19,002 bases of DNA, from NCBI GenBank assembly GCA_026387845.1, contig JAPLKX010000676.1:1-19002 (forward strand), written 5' to 3'. Each line of letters starts with the position of its first letter. Position 1 is the first letter of the stretch. Below the pieces are notes generated by a model, which ran no database searches, was not told where the DNA came from, and saw only the letters and a list, made by a program, of their open reading frames with translations. Made by a program: the position numbers and the translations under genes. This stretch comes from Candidatus Hydrogenedentota bacterium (GTDB lineage: Bacteria > Hydrogenedentota > Hydrogenedentia > Hydrogenedentales > SLHB01). Positions 7,079-13,519 of the stretch are shown one piece after another.

Positions 7079-7771
7079 TTACTCCCGCACAATCGACAGG
7101 GCCGCGCCCGTTCGCTCAGGCTCTTCCTGCAGCCTTTCCGGGCGCGACACCGGCGACGGCGGGTACTTCTGGTCAAACCTCACTTCGTAAGCCCTGAGTT
7201 GCGCGTGAATCTCGTCCAGCGACAGCCCCGACAACAGGGTCCGCCAATTCGAGGCGTCAAACGCCGCGCCGTCCAGTTCACGGCCAAGGCCGCACAACCG
7301 CTCAACGGCCCTCCGTCGCGCTGCCAGGCCGTCACGGACCAGTTGCGAGGCGGCGGCCGGCTCCACGTTGTGCTCGCGGAGCGTGTTTACGAGGTCGCGG
7401 GCCACCGGCGCCGGCAAGCCCGGGACGCGCTCCGCGGTCAGTTGCTTCACGCCGTGCGCCCCTTTGAGCAGTAGGGTGCGGGTGCCTCCGCCGGGCCGGT
7501 TCTGCAGCATGTATAGTCCCGCGTCCACGCATTCGGCGTCCGCGTCGCAATCCAGCCAGCGCAACGCGTGCGGCGCCTTTTCCGTAGCCCACGGCCGCCC
7601 CTCGAGCGACGGGCCCTCAATACGCCAACCCATCAGGTAGCCGTCCATCTCGATGCGGAGGTCCAGGTGCGGGCCGTCTTGGTCGTGGTGTTTGTGCAGG
7701 ATAAACCGGCCGTCAACGTGATCCAGCGAGTCGACGTTTGGCGTTTCTTCCAGTGTCAATCTCCAGTACAT
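7079..7771 (-). CDS. LigD-type 3'-phosphoesterase domain protein in a phage-like operon
   Basis: 230 residues. Residues ~20-105 match the polymerase/ligase-D N-terminal phosphoesterase: GRFILHKHHDQDGPHLDLR, IEMDGYLMGWRIEGPSL, then EKAPHALRWLDCD. Compared with the known 'F..qKH...hLHyDfRLEldG.l.sWavpkGPSl....EDHPldY' pattern, the metal/active residues are kept: H28 (or H29), H35, D37, R39 and H68. The usual Tyr after the last His is Trp72. Known LigD phosphoesterases remove 3'-phosphate or a terminal 3'-ribonucleotide from DNA ends with Mn2+, leaving 3'-OH. Residues ~106-230 are helical and have no family I recognise, though they could be a particle-binding domain. GGAGG precedes the ATG. No ligase or polymerase domain is fused, and none is nearby. 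Its place between structural genes is unusual. Confidence 0.7.
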   Translation of the reverse strand: MYWRLTLEETPNVDSLDHVDGRFILHKHHDQDGPHLDLRIEMDGYLMGWRIEGPSLEGRPWATEKAPHALRWLDCDADAECVDAGLYMLQNRPGGGTRTLLLKGAHGVKQLTAERVPGLPAPVARDLVNTLREHNVEPAAASQLVRDGLAARRRAVERLCGLGRELDGAAFDASNWRTLLSGLSLDEIHAQLRAYEVRFDQKYPPSPVSRPERLQEEPERTGAALSIVRE

Positions 7772-7810
7772 GTCATTCCTCCGTAGACGCCCCTCGACGA
7801 CGAGGGGTAG

Positions 7811-8005
7811 TCACTTTTTGAAAAGCTGTTGCGCCAGCATCACGATCATTCCGGCGAGGTTGCCGATCAGCAGCAATACGCCGCGCGCCAGGGTCGCCTC
7901 GAGCCGGCGCACGCGCTCCTTGATCTCGCCAAGGTCCTCGCGCAAGTTTTGAAACTGCAGCGTGTACACCATTTCGTACCTGCATTTCCCGGGTTCCTCG
8001 TTCAT
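7811..8005 (-). CDS. XhlA-like coiled-coil plus membrane-anchor small protein
   Basis: 64 residues from ATG 8005. The longer open frame would run into the fibre gene, and this ATG has an excellent AGGAGG eight bases away. Residues ~14-39 (YTLQFQNLREDLGEIKERVRRLEATLA) have heptad character. Residues 40-58 (GVLLLIGNLAGMIVMLAQQ) are one membrane segment, followed by a short basic tail (LFKK). This is the plan of XhlA/haemolysin-type prophage proteins that accompany holins. The match is by architecture only, since such short coiled-coil/anchor proteins converge easily. Confidence 0.6.
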   Translation of the reverse strand: MNEEPGKCRYEMVYTLQFQNLREDLGEIKERVRRLEATLARGVLLLIGNLAGMIVMLAQQLFKK

Positions 8006-8030
8006 GGCCCCTCCTGTTTTGCATTCCGCG

Positions 8031-9251
8031 CTAGTTGTTTGCGCGGCAGATTTCAATCCAGAGCGTTCCGTCATAGAAGAGTTCCAGCGTGTCCGGCGAA
8101 CAGCCCGCCCAGCTTCCGGCCAGCCTGAAATTGCCCGAATCCTGGATGACGCAGTCACAGTCGCCGCCAATGACCAAAATGCGTTGCCCCGCTACACCGT
8201 CTGACAAGCCGGTGATGTTGTTGCCGGTCGTCCACGTGTTGGGAATCTTGAATACGTTGCCCGACGCCACGCTGGGCGAGGGCGTGTCCGCCGGCCACGT
8301 CGTCATGGTCGTGTCGGTCATCACACCCGCTACGGTCAGCCCGCTGAACCGCGCCGTCGATGGCGCGGAAGCCCCGATCGGCGTGTTGTTGATCGACCCG
8401 GACCAGACCGTGATGGCATCGCTTATTTGCGCGTCCGTCAAGCCGCTGCCAACCTTGTTGGCCGGGAGCAGCCCCGCCACTTCCGACGTAGCAAGGTCCA
8501 CGGCATTAGTTGTGGAATCCGCGGCTTTGAATTTAGCCGCGGTGAGCCAGGCGCCGGCGGTGTTGCTGGTTGGCGGGCTGCTGCAGATCCTCAACCCGGT
8601 CCCGTCGTCGGCTGCAAACAAGTAGCTGGGCGTTCCGTTGCACGAATAGAAACTGATGTACCCGGGTGCGGATCCCGAGTTGTAATTGTAGAGGGCCAGT
8701 GTCCCCTGGGCGGGCTCTATGCCGGCGCGTCCTGCCTCGATGCTCCCGCTCCAGACGGCCAAGTCATATGCAATCGAGAAACTGCCCGTTCCCGCGTTGA
8801 ACTGCAGAATCACGCCCGGCTCGTACGTCCCGCCCCACCCCGAAAGCTGGAGCACGCCAAGCAGGCTGCTGCTCAACTTCCAATAGTCGACGGTATAGTC
8901 GTACGCATGGGGCGTATGGAGGTAGATGGCGCCGGCTTCTGTGTCGTTGTTTCCATAAACGTGCAACCTGCCGGCTGTGGTGTCTTCCTGGCCGGCTTCG
9001 AGTAGCTCGCGCCCGGCCAGTTCGGAAAATACCCCGGATTCACCTGCCACCTGGCCCTCGTCCGCGGTCAGGCCGTTGCATGTGATCACCCCGTCCGTGC
9101 TGATATTGCCGGCCTTGTCCAGGTCGGCGCCGCCGTCGGCTGAATCGCCGAAGCCTCCGCCAATCCGAAGTTCCTCAAGGTAGCGCGGCGACGCGCCTAT
9201 GGCCAATACAAACAGCCCGCACGCCACTATGGCAAAAATGCGCTTTTTCAT
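8031..9251 (-). CDS. Fibre-like surface protein with N-terminal Sec signal peptide
   Basis: 406 residues. The start MKKRIFAIVACGLFVLAIGAS is a textbook Sec signal peptide (basic n-region, hydrophobic core, cleavage near Ala/Ser 20). The rest is Gly/Ser/Thr/Asn-rich and beta-prone, without long charged helices. Its C-terminal 80 residues (NITGLSDGVAGQRILVIGG, DSGNFRLAGSWAG, DTLELFYDGTLWIEICRANN) follow the pattern at the ends of many phage tail-fibre and spike proteins. Cys pairs near the C-terminus (DCDC, ...GC) would suit an oxidising compartment. GAGGAGAGG precedes the ATG, 13 bp after the protease stop. A signal peptide is not expected on a phage tail fibre assembled in the cytoplasm, so the protein may be exported separately. 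Confidence 0.65.
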   Translation of the reverse strand: MKKRIFAIVACGLFVLAIGASPRYLEELRIGGGFGDSADGGADLDKAGNISTDGVITCNGLTADEGQVAGESGVFSELAGRELLEAGQEDTTAGRLHVYGNNDTEAGAIYLHTPHAYDYTVDYWKLSSSLLGVLQLSGWGGTYEPGVILQFNAGTGSFSIAYDLAVWSGSIEAGRAGIEPAQGTLALYNYNSGSAPGYISFYSCNGTPSYLFAADDGTGLRICSSPPTSNTAGAWLTAAKFKAADSTTNAVDLATSEVAGLLPANKVGSGLTDAQISDAITVWSGSINNTPIGASAPSTARFSGLTVAGVMTDTTMTTWPADTPSPSVASGNVFKIPNTWTTGNNITGLSDGVAGQRILVIGGDCDCVIQDSGNFRLAGSWAGCSPDTLELFYDGTLWIEICRANN

Positions 9252-9264
9252 GGGGCGCCTCTCC

Positions 9265-10047
9265 TCACTCGTCCGCCCAGACGGTTTTTGACCACAGTTC
9301 TACAGGCCGGTGAAACGCCTGCCGCCCCGCCTCGAGCGCCGCATCCAGCGGCAGCGCGCCGGATCGACCCGCCCCCGCGGACCCGGCTTCCAGCAATTGG
9401 GCGTTGGAGGGCCGCGGCACGAACACCGTGCCCTGCGATCCCGTGGGCACCACGGAACCTTCAAGCACCTCGAGCACGTCCCGCATCACGTAATGGCACA
9501 CGGCATCCCCGTACGTCCGGCCCGGCACGTGGTCGCACGTCCGCAGGTCTTTGCCGCAGATCGCGCACTCCGGCGTCCTGAACGAGAACCCGATTGACGT
9601 TTCCCGGTACACGCCCCCTTCGATGTTCAGGATGAAGCTCTCGTTCTCCGGCGTCCGCAGAACATACACGTCCGGGCGAACCGACAGCCATTGCCGCGCC
9701 TCATCGTTGTGCAGCGACGATCTGAAAAACGTACCACGCGGCAGCGTCCCGCGAAGGTCGTGGCGCTCCATGAGCGGACGGCCCGGCACCATCCGGTTGA
9801 TCTTTTCGAGCTCTTCGTCCGGAAACCGGCTGAAGTGGCGGTCCATCTGGTTATGGCAGAGGTCCATCGTGAAGACGACAAACTCGTCCATGGCCAGCGG
9901 CCGCAACGCAAACGCGTTAACTTGCGCCAGCAACACATCGCCGTCCGCCGGGCCCGTGTCGCCACCGGCCGCCGAACCCGGCCGCGAACCCGCCCTCATC
10001 CCAACTACATAGCCGTCACGGCTGAAGATAAACGGTTCCAAATCCAT
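9265..10047 (-). CDS. Prohead maturation protease with zinc-knuckle-like Cys/His cluster
   Basis: 260 residues from ATG 10047, chosen because AAGGAGAAACCC precedes it and the upstream open frame runs into the portal gene. The pattern fits the HK97/herpesvirus-type prohead proteases: GRPLMERHDLRGTLPRGTFF with a candidate catalytic His96, then GVYRETSIGFSF with candidate Ser151, then DVLEVLEGSVVPTGSQGTVF where the last strand of such proteases lies. Between them CAICGKDLRTCDH (C161, C164, C171, H173) can bind a metal, a feature seen in one subset of phage proteases. These enzymes cut the scaffold from the capsid protein and themselves. The gene follows the portal gene by 46 bp, the usual order. 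Confidence 0.75.
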   Translation of the reverse strand: MDLEPFIFSRDGYVVGMRAGSRPGSAAGGDTGPADGDVLLAQVNAFALRPLAMDEFVVFTMDLCHNQMDRHFSRFPDEELEKINRMVPGRPLMERHDLRGTLPRGTFFRSSLHNDEARQWLSVRPDVYVLRTPENESFILNIEGGVYRETSIGFSFRTPECAICGKDLRTCDHVPGRTYGDAVCHYVMRDVLEVLEGSVVPTGSQGTVFVPRPSNAQLLEAGSAGAGRSGALPLDAALEAGRQAFHRPVELWSKTVWADE

Positions 10048-10093
10048 TGGGTTTCTCCTTGTTTTGTTGCATCTCAACTTGCTCCGGTTCATT

Positions 10094-11377
10094 TCATCCG
10101 ATTCCCAGAGTTTTGGCCGCCCCCGCGTGATCCAGGAAGCCGGCGTCGCGCAGGGCGGTTGCATTGGCGATTTCACGGCTGCGCGCCATCGCCTCTTTGA
10201 GCACGTCGACGGTCCTGTTCGCGCGCATGTTTACACGGGCGCGGGCCTCACCCCACATCAGCGAGAGCTCAAAGTTGTAGAGCCGCTCCAGGATGCGTTT
10301 AACGCTCCGGTTCACGGCTTCGACCTGCCGGTTGATGATTTCGAATTGGGCGGTGCCGTAGGTTTCGGTGGTGCCGTAGTTGCGGCCAAGAAGGATCGGC
10401 ATCAGATGCATCCCCGTAATGACCTGCTCTTCGACCGCCTTATGGTTGTCGTAGAACACCTGCGCATGCTGATCCCCCCGAACCACGTCGATCGAAACAT
10501 TGTCGTACGTGACCAGGTTTTGATCGCTTTCAATGCCTGTCACTTTCGCCCTAAGCTGCTCGAAAGTTTCCTGTGTGCGTTGCGCGTACGCTTCCGGCGA
10601 TTCCCCGCGCTGGCGTTCATCCGGCGCATACTTCACGTGCAGTTTTGACCACCCTGCGTTGTGAGTGGCCTTCGCCATGTCTGCGATCAGCCGCTGCTGG
10701 GTCTTCACCACGAACGGAATGCAGCGAAGCATCGACCGGCCATACGGGTTCGTCCCATCTCTGTCCAGGCCCACGTAGATAAACCGGTCCGTCGGGAGCC
10801 GGACCTCGTTGCCCTCGTGGATCTGATACGCCTGGAGCGAACCCCGCTCACGCCGGAACCGCACCGTCCACACATCCACCGGCACCACGTCCCAGATCGA
10901 TTCCCGGCTTTGAGAGAGCACCATCTCCATCGCCGCGGCGCCGTACGTGAAAAGCGACGCCAGGAAAACGTCCAGAAGGCCGTCCATGCCCCTGTCCCCG
11001 CCGTTGACTCGGACATCCAGGTCGTGAAGCAGCCGTTCCGCACGCCGTTTCGCGATGTCCGACGACGCCTCAAGGATCTCGATGTCATACCCGGTTTGGC
11101 ATAGCCGCTTCCAAGTCCATACCGCGTCCGAGATGTCCGGGATCGCGTCGCGCAGGTAGCGATAAACCTGGAACATGAAAAACGGCGTTTCGTTTGGCAG
11201 CCTCACAAAACCGTCCAAATCCGCACCCAACCGAAATCCAAGCCCGGAGGAGTCCTCGGGGATGGAAGCGGCGGTGCGGAACGTGTGTGCGGACATACCG
11301 CCCGCAGTACGCGCTTGGGGCGCCCGCCGCGGGCTTTTGGTCGCCCGGCCCATCAATCGCTCGAACCAATTTGCCAT
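10094..11377 (-). CDS. Phage portal protein
   Basis: 427 residues from ATG 11377 (MANWFERLMG), favoured because GAGGG lies 8-9 nt upstream. The ATG at 11392 (MRVNTM) is the alternative. Portal features in order: YRYLRDAIPDISDAVWTWKRL (wing entry), IWDVVPVDVWTVRFRRERG, FIYVGLDRDGTNPYGRSMLRC, the long clip/stem helices (QQRLIADMAKATHNAGWSKLHV, VEEQVITGMHLMPILLGRNYGTTETYGTAQFEII), and a helical C-terminus (TVDVLKEAMARSREIANATALRDAGFLDHAGA). Twelve copies normally form the DNA entry ring at one head vertex and bind the terminase. It is the first gene of the operon, and no terminase gene lies upstream: the next gene is divergent. Confidence 0.8.
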   Translation of the reverse strand: MANWFERLMGRATKSPRRAPQARTAGGMSAHTFRTAASIPEDSSGLGFRLGADLDGFVRLPNETPFFMFQVYRYLRDAIPDISDAVWTWKRLCQTGYDIEILEASSDIAKRRAERLLHDLDVRVNGGDRGMDGLLDVFLASLFTYGAAAMEMVLSQSRESIWDVVPVDVWTVRFRRERGSLQAYQIHEGNEVRLPTDRFIYVGLDRDGTNPYGRSMLRCIPFVVKTQQRLIADMAKATHNAGWSKLHVKYAPDERQRGESPEAYAQRTQETFEQLRAKVTGIESDQNLVTYDNVSIDVVRGDQHAQVFYDNHKAVEEQVITGMHLMPILLGRNYGTTETYGTAQFEIINRQVEAVNRSVKRILERLYNFELSLMWGEARARVNMRANRTVDVLKEAMARSREIANATALRDAGFLDHAGAAKTLGIG

Positions 11378-11415
11378 TGTGTTAACCCTCATTTGCGTTT
11401 CAACTCCCTCTGTTT

Positions 11416-11482
11416 TATATAGCCCGGGTTGTTGTCGTTTTTTGGGGTGGTTTCACCCCATATCGGCCTCGGAAATATTTTT
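11416..11482 (+). repeat. Copy A of an imperfect duplication in the divergent regulatory region
   Basis: TATATAG plus 23 bases (11416-11445) matches 11526-11555 at 25 of 30 positions. GGCCTCGGAAATATTTTT (11465-11482) matches GGCCTTGGAAATCTTTTTT at 11554-11572. In copy A the two parts are separated by a small insertion holding the inverted repeat TGGGGTG(GTTT)CACCCCA (11443-11460). The TATATA box could act in a promoter of the minus-strand operon. No clear -35 was found. Confidence 0.6.
11443..11460. promoter_or_regulatory. Operator-like inverted repeat upstream of the phage-like operon
   Basis: TGGGGTG and CACCCCA form a perfect 7-bp dyad around GTTT, about 65 bp upstream of the portal ATG and ~115 bp from the mtfA-like start. 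The T-run is upstream on the plus strand and on the minus strand becomes an A-run after the dyad, so it is not a terminator. A repressor/activator site or RNA leader structure are the options. Confidence 0.35.
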
Positions 11483-11525
11483 GGGACCCCGCGCCCGCCC
11501 CCGTTGAAAATCCACGGATCCTATC

Positions 11526-11572
11526 TATATAGTGCGGCCTGTTGTCGGTTTTTGGCCTTGGAAATCTTTTTT
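11526..11572 (+). repeat. Copy B of the imperfect duplication, abutting the mtfA-like start
   Basis: Second copy (11526-11572): TATATAG, the GTTGTCGGTTTTTGG part, and GGCCTTGGAAATCTTTTTT run together and end directly at the ATG at 11574. There is no Shine-Dalgarno match before that ATG, so the duplicated unit itself forms the leader. The two copies are ~110 bp apart and point the same way, so one faces the operon's 5' end and the other the peptidase gene. Confidence 0.6.
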
Positions 11573-11573
11573 C

Positions 11574-12365
11574 ATGTTCGGGCGAAAAAGACGCCGGCGA
11601 GAGCAGATTCGGAGCCGGCCGTTCCCCCTGGAATGGCACGAGTCTCTCCTCAAAAACGTGGCCTATTACCGGGCGCTCCCGCCCCGGGACCAGCTCGAGA
11701 TCCAGGGCCACGTGATGGTGTTGCTGGCCGAAAAGAACTTTGAAGGGTGTGGCGGCCTGGCGCTGACCGATGAGATCAAAGTGATCATTTCCGCCTACGC
11801 CGCCATACTCCTGCTGCACCGAACAACCGACTACTACCCCCGGCTGGACACCATCCTCGTATACCCTTCAGCGTTCATCGTCGAGACAAAGGTTCCGGGG
11901 CCGGGTTTCGAACTGGAAGGGGAAGAGGTGAGGCTTGGCGAGGCGTGGCAACGGGGCGTCGTGATATTGTCCTGGGACAGCGTCCGCAACAGCTTCCGCA
12001 ACCCGCGACACGGATACAACGTGCCCCTGCACGAGTTCGCCCACCAACTCGATATGGAAAACGGAGCCGCGGACGGGCTGCCCGCGCTGGACGACGCGGA
12101 GTTGCGCGCCCGGTGGCCGGAGGTGCTCAGCGCCGAGTATTCAAAACTCGCCGACGACCTCAACCACAACCGGCCCACGCTCATCGATGAGTACGGCGAA
12201 CAAAGCCCCGCCGAGTTTTTTGCCGTTGTCACCGAGCTGTTCTTTGAGCGCCCCGCCGCCCTCAAGCGGCGCCACCCGCGCCTTTACGAGGTCTTACAGG
12301 CTTATTACGCCCAGGACCCAGCCGCCGTCTTGTCGCGACGCGACGAACCGAACGGAGACGTGTAA
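11574..12365 (+). CDS. mtfA: MtfA-like zinc metallopeptidase (M90 family)
   Basis: 263 residues from ATG 11574 (MFGRKRRRRE). A GTG at 11532 in the same frame is inside a repeat and less likely. The zinc motif HEFAH is at 153-157 (LHEFAHQLD), with the downstream Glu-rich helix SPAEFFAVVTELFF (E214/E221) supplying the third ligand, as in E. coli MtfA. ILVYPSAFIV, WQRGVVILSWD and YAQDP agree with the family along its whole length, and the length equals the family norm (~265). MtfA is a cytosolic peptidase that in E. coli interacts with the repressor Mlc and affects glucose PTS expression. That partner need not exist here. No ribosome binding site is visible. The next gene starts 12 bp after the stop, probably in one operon. 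Confidence 0.85.
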   Translation: MFGRKRRRREQIRSRPFPLEWHESLLKNVAYYRALPPRDQLEIQGHVMVLLAEKNFEGCGGLALTDEIKVIISAYAAILLLHRTTDYYPRLDTILVYPSAFIVETKVPGPGFELEGEEVRLGEAWQRGVVILSWDSVRNSFRNPRHGYNVPLHEFAHQLDMENGAADGLPALDDAELRARWPEVLSAEYSKLADDLNHNRPTLIDEYGEQSPAEFFAVVTELFFERPAALKRRHPRLYEVLQAYYAQDPAAVLSRRDEPNGDV

Positions 12366-12377
12366 GAGGAGAAGGTT

Positions 12378-13433
12378 TTGAAGAAAGAAACCATGTCGCC
12401 GCAAGAACGGTGGCTCGCCGTTCTCAACCGGCAATCGCCAGACAGAGTCCCGATGGACATTTGGGTCACTCCCGAGGCCGCCGAAAACCTCCAGCGCTAC
12501 CTCGGTTGTGACTGGGAAGGCGTGCTGAAGCGGCTCCATATCGACACGCCCGTCACGGTCGCCGGCAGGTACATCGGGCCGCCCCTCGAAGACGGCGCCG
12601 ACATGTGGGGCGTGCGGTGCAAGCGGGTCGACTACGGCACGGGCGCATACGACGAGGCGGTAAACGCACCGCTGGCCCGCTACCATTCCGTGGACGAAAT
12701 CGCGGCCGCGTTTAGGTGGCCTAGCCCGGACTGGTTCGACTACGCCCATATCCCCGACCAAATCAAAGGAAAAGAAGACCAAATCATCCGCGGCGGCGGA
12801 TCGGAACCGTTTCTGCGGTACAAGACGCTACGCGGAGACTCCCAGGCATTCATGGACCTCATCGAGCACCCGGATATCGTTCATTACTGCCTCGATAAGA
12901 TGTTCGAGCTGTGCTACCAGGACACGCTCAGGATCTTTGAAACCATCCCCGGCCGCGTGTCAATCACCTACGTCGCAGAAGACCTGGGCGGGCAGGATGG
13001 CCTCATGTACTCGCCCGGCCACGTCCGCCAATTCCTGTTTCCCAGAATGAAACGGATGGCGGAACTGACGCACCAAGCCGGGTCCTTTGTGTTTAACCAC
13101 TCCGACGGCGGGTTTCGCGAAGTCATCCCGGACATTATCGACCTCGGCGCGGACGTCCTGAACCCGATCCAATGGCGGTGCCGGGGGATGGACCGCGAAG
13201 GACTCAAACGCGACTTCGGCGGCAAGCTGGTCTTCCACGGCGGCGTAGACAACCAGCAAACCCTGCCGTTTGGGTCGCCGGACGACGTGCGGAACGAGGT
13301 CATCGACAACTACGCCATCCTCGGCTCTGGCGGCGGCTACATCCTGGCCCCGTGCCATAACATACAGTCCATAACACCCCCGGAGAACATTGTCGCCATG
13401 TACGAGGCCGGCTACGACGCGGGCCGGCTATGA
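12378..13433 (+). CDS. Uroporphyrinogen decarboxylase (URO-D) family protein, methyltransferase-like
   Basis: 351 residues from a TTG at 12378. AGGAG (12367-12371) sits 6 nt before it, whereas the first ATG (12393, MSPQERWL) is too far from any ribosome binding site. The opening MSPQERWLAVLNRQSPDRVPMDIWV and the C-terminal KLVFHGGVDNQQTLPFGSPDDVRNEV, GGYILAPCHNIQSITPPENI are the URO-D-family hallmarks. Candidate zinc ligands are H241 (FNHSDGG), C326 and H327. They resemble the corrinoid-methyltransferase (MtaA/CmuA-like) branch more than true HemE, which begins differently and lacks the Cys. Members of this branch are numerous in planctomycete- and Hydrogenedentes-like genomes and mostly of unknown substrate. 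It is cotranscribed with the mtfA-like gene. No haem-pathway neighbours support HemE. Confidence 0.8.
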   Translation: MKKETMSPQERWLAVLNRQSPDRVPMDIWVTPEAAENLQRYLGCDWEGVLKRLHIDTPVTVAGRYIGPPLEDGADMWGVRCKRVDYGTGAYDEAVNAPLARYHSVDEIAAAFRWPSPDWFDYAHIPDQIKGKEDQIIRGGGSEPFLRYKTLRGDSQAFMDLIEHPDIVHYCLDKMFELCYQDTLRIFETIPGRVSITYVAEDLGGQDGLMYSPGHVRQFLFPRMKRMAELTHQAGSFVFNHSDGGFREVIPDIIDLGADVLNPIQWRCRGMDREGLKRDFGGKLVFHGGVDNQQTLPFGSPDDVRNEVIDNYAILGSGGGYILAPCHNIQSITPPENIVAMYEAGYDAGRL

Positions 13434-13452
13434 ACGGCCTGGTGAAAAAGGG

Positions 13453-13481
13453 TTTTGTTTTTCCCGCTGCTCATCTATAAT
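13453..13481 (+). promoter_or_regulatory. Sigma-70-type promoter of the pilB-like gene
   Basis: A perfect -10 TATAAT lies at 13476-13481. The -35 region is weaker: TTTTGT at 13453-13458 has 17-bp spacing, and TTGTTT at 13455 has 15. The -10 is 39 bp before the ATG at 13520, and GGGGAGGA (13503-13510) is the ribosome binding site. Confidence 0.55.
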
Positions 13482-13519
13482 GTCGCCTCGTAACCTGTAA
13501 CCGGGGAGGATTGGGGTTT

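Larger units (their letters stand above)
1636..11392 (-). mobile_element. Reduced phage-like particle operon (prophage remnant or domesticated)
   Basis: Twelve intact genes on one strand, mostly with gaps under 70 bp or stop/start overlaps, encode head and tail-tip proteins: portal, prohead protease, fibre-like protein, XhlA-like protein, LigD-type phosphoesterase, cement, major capsid, connector, Dit, Tal with an SNase-like insertion, small tail protein and LLH-holin-like protein. A divergent regulatory region closes it at the 5' end and an intrinsic terminator closes it at the 3' end. No terminase, tail tube, tape measure, integrase, repressor, replication gene, endolysin, tRNA or att-like direct repeat was found inside or beside it. 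The lack of frameshifts argues against simple decay. Whether it mobilises is unknown. 'Mobile element' is used here for origin, not for proven mobility. Confidence 0.7.

Noticed and set aside
1675..11392. Encapsulin, tailocin or ordinary gene-transfer-agent reading of the operon
   Set aside because: Encapsulins lack portal and protease. Tailocins lack capsid genes. Typical gene-transfer agents include a terminase and full tail genes, which are missing here. A GTA-like relative cannot be excluded if missing genes lie elsewhere.
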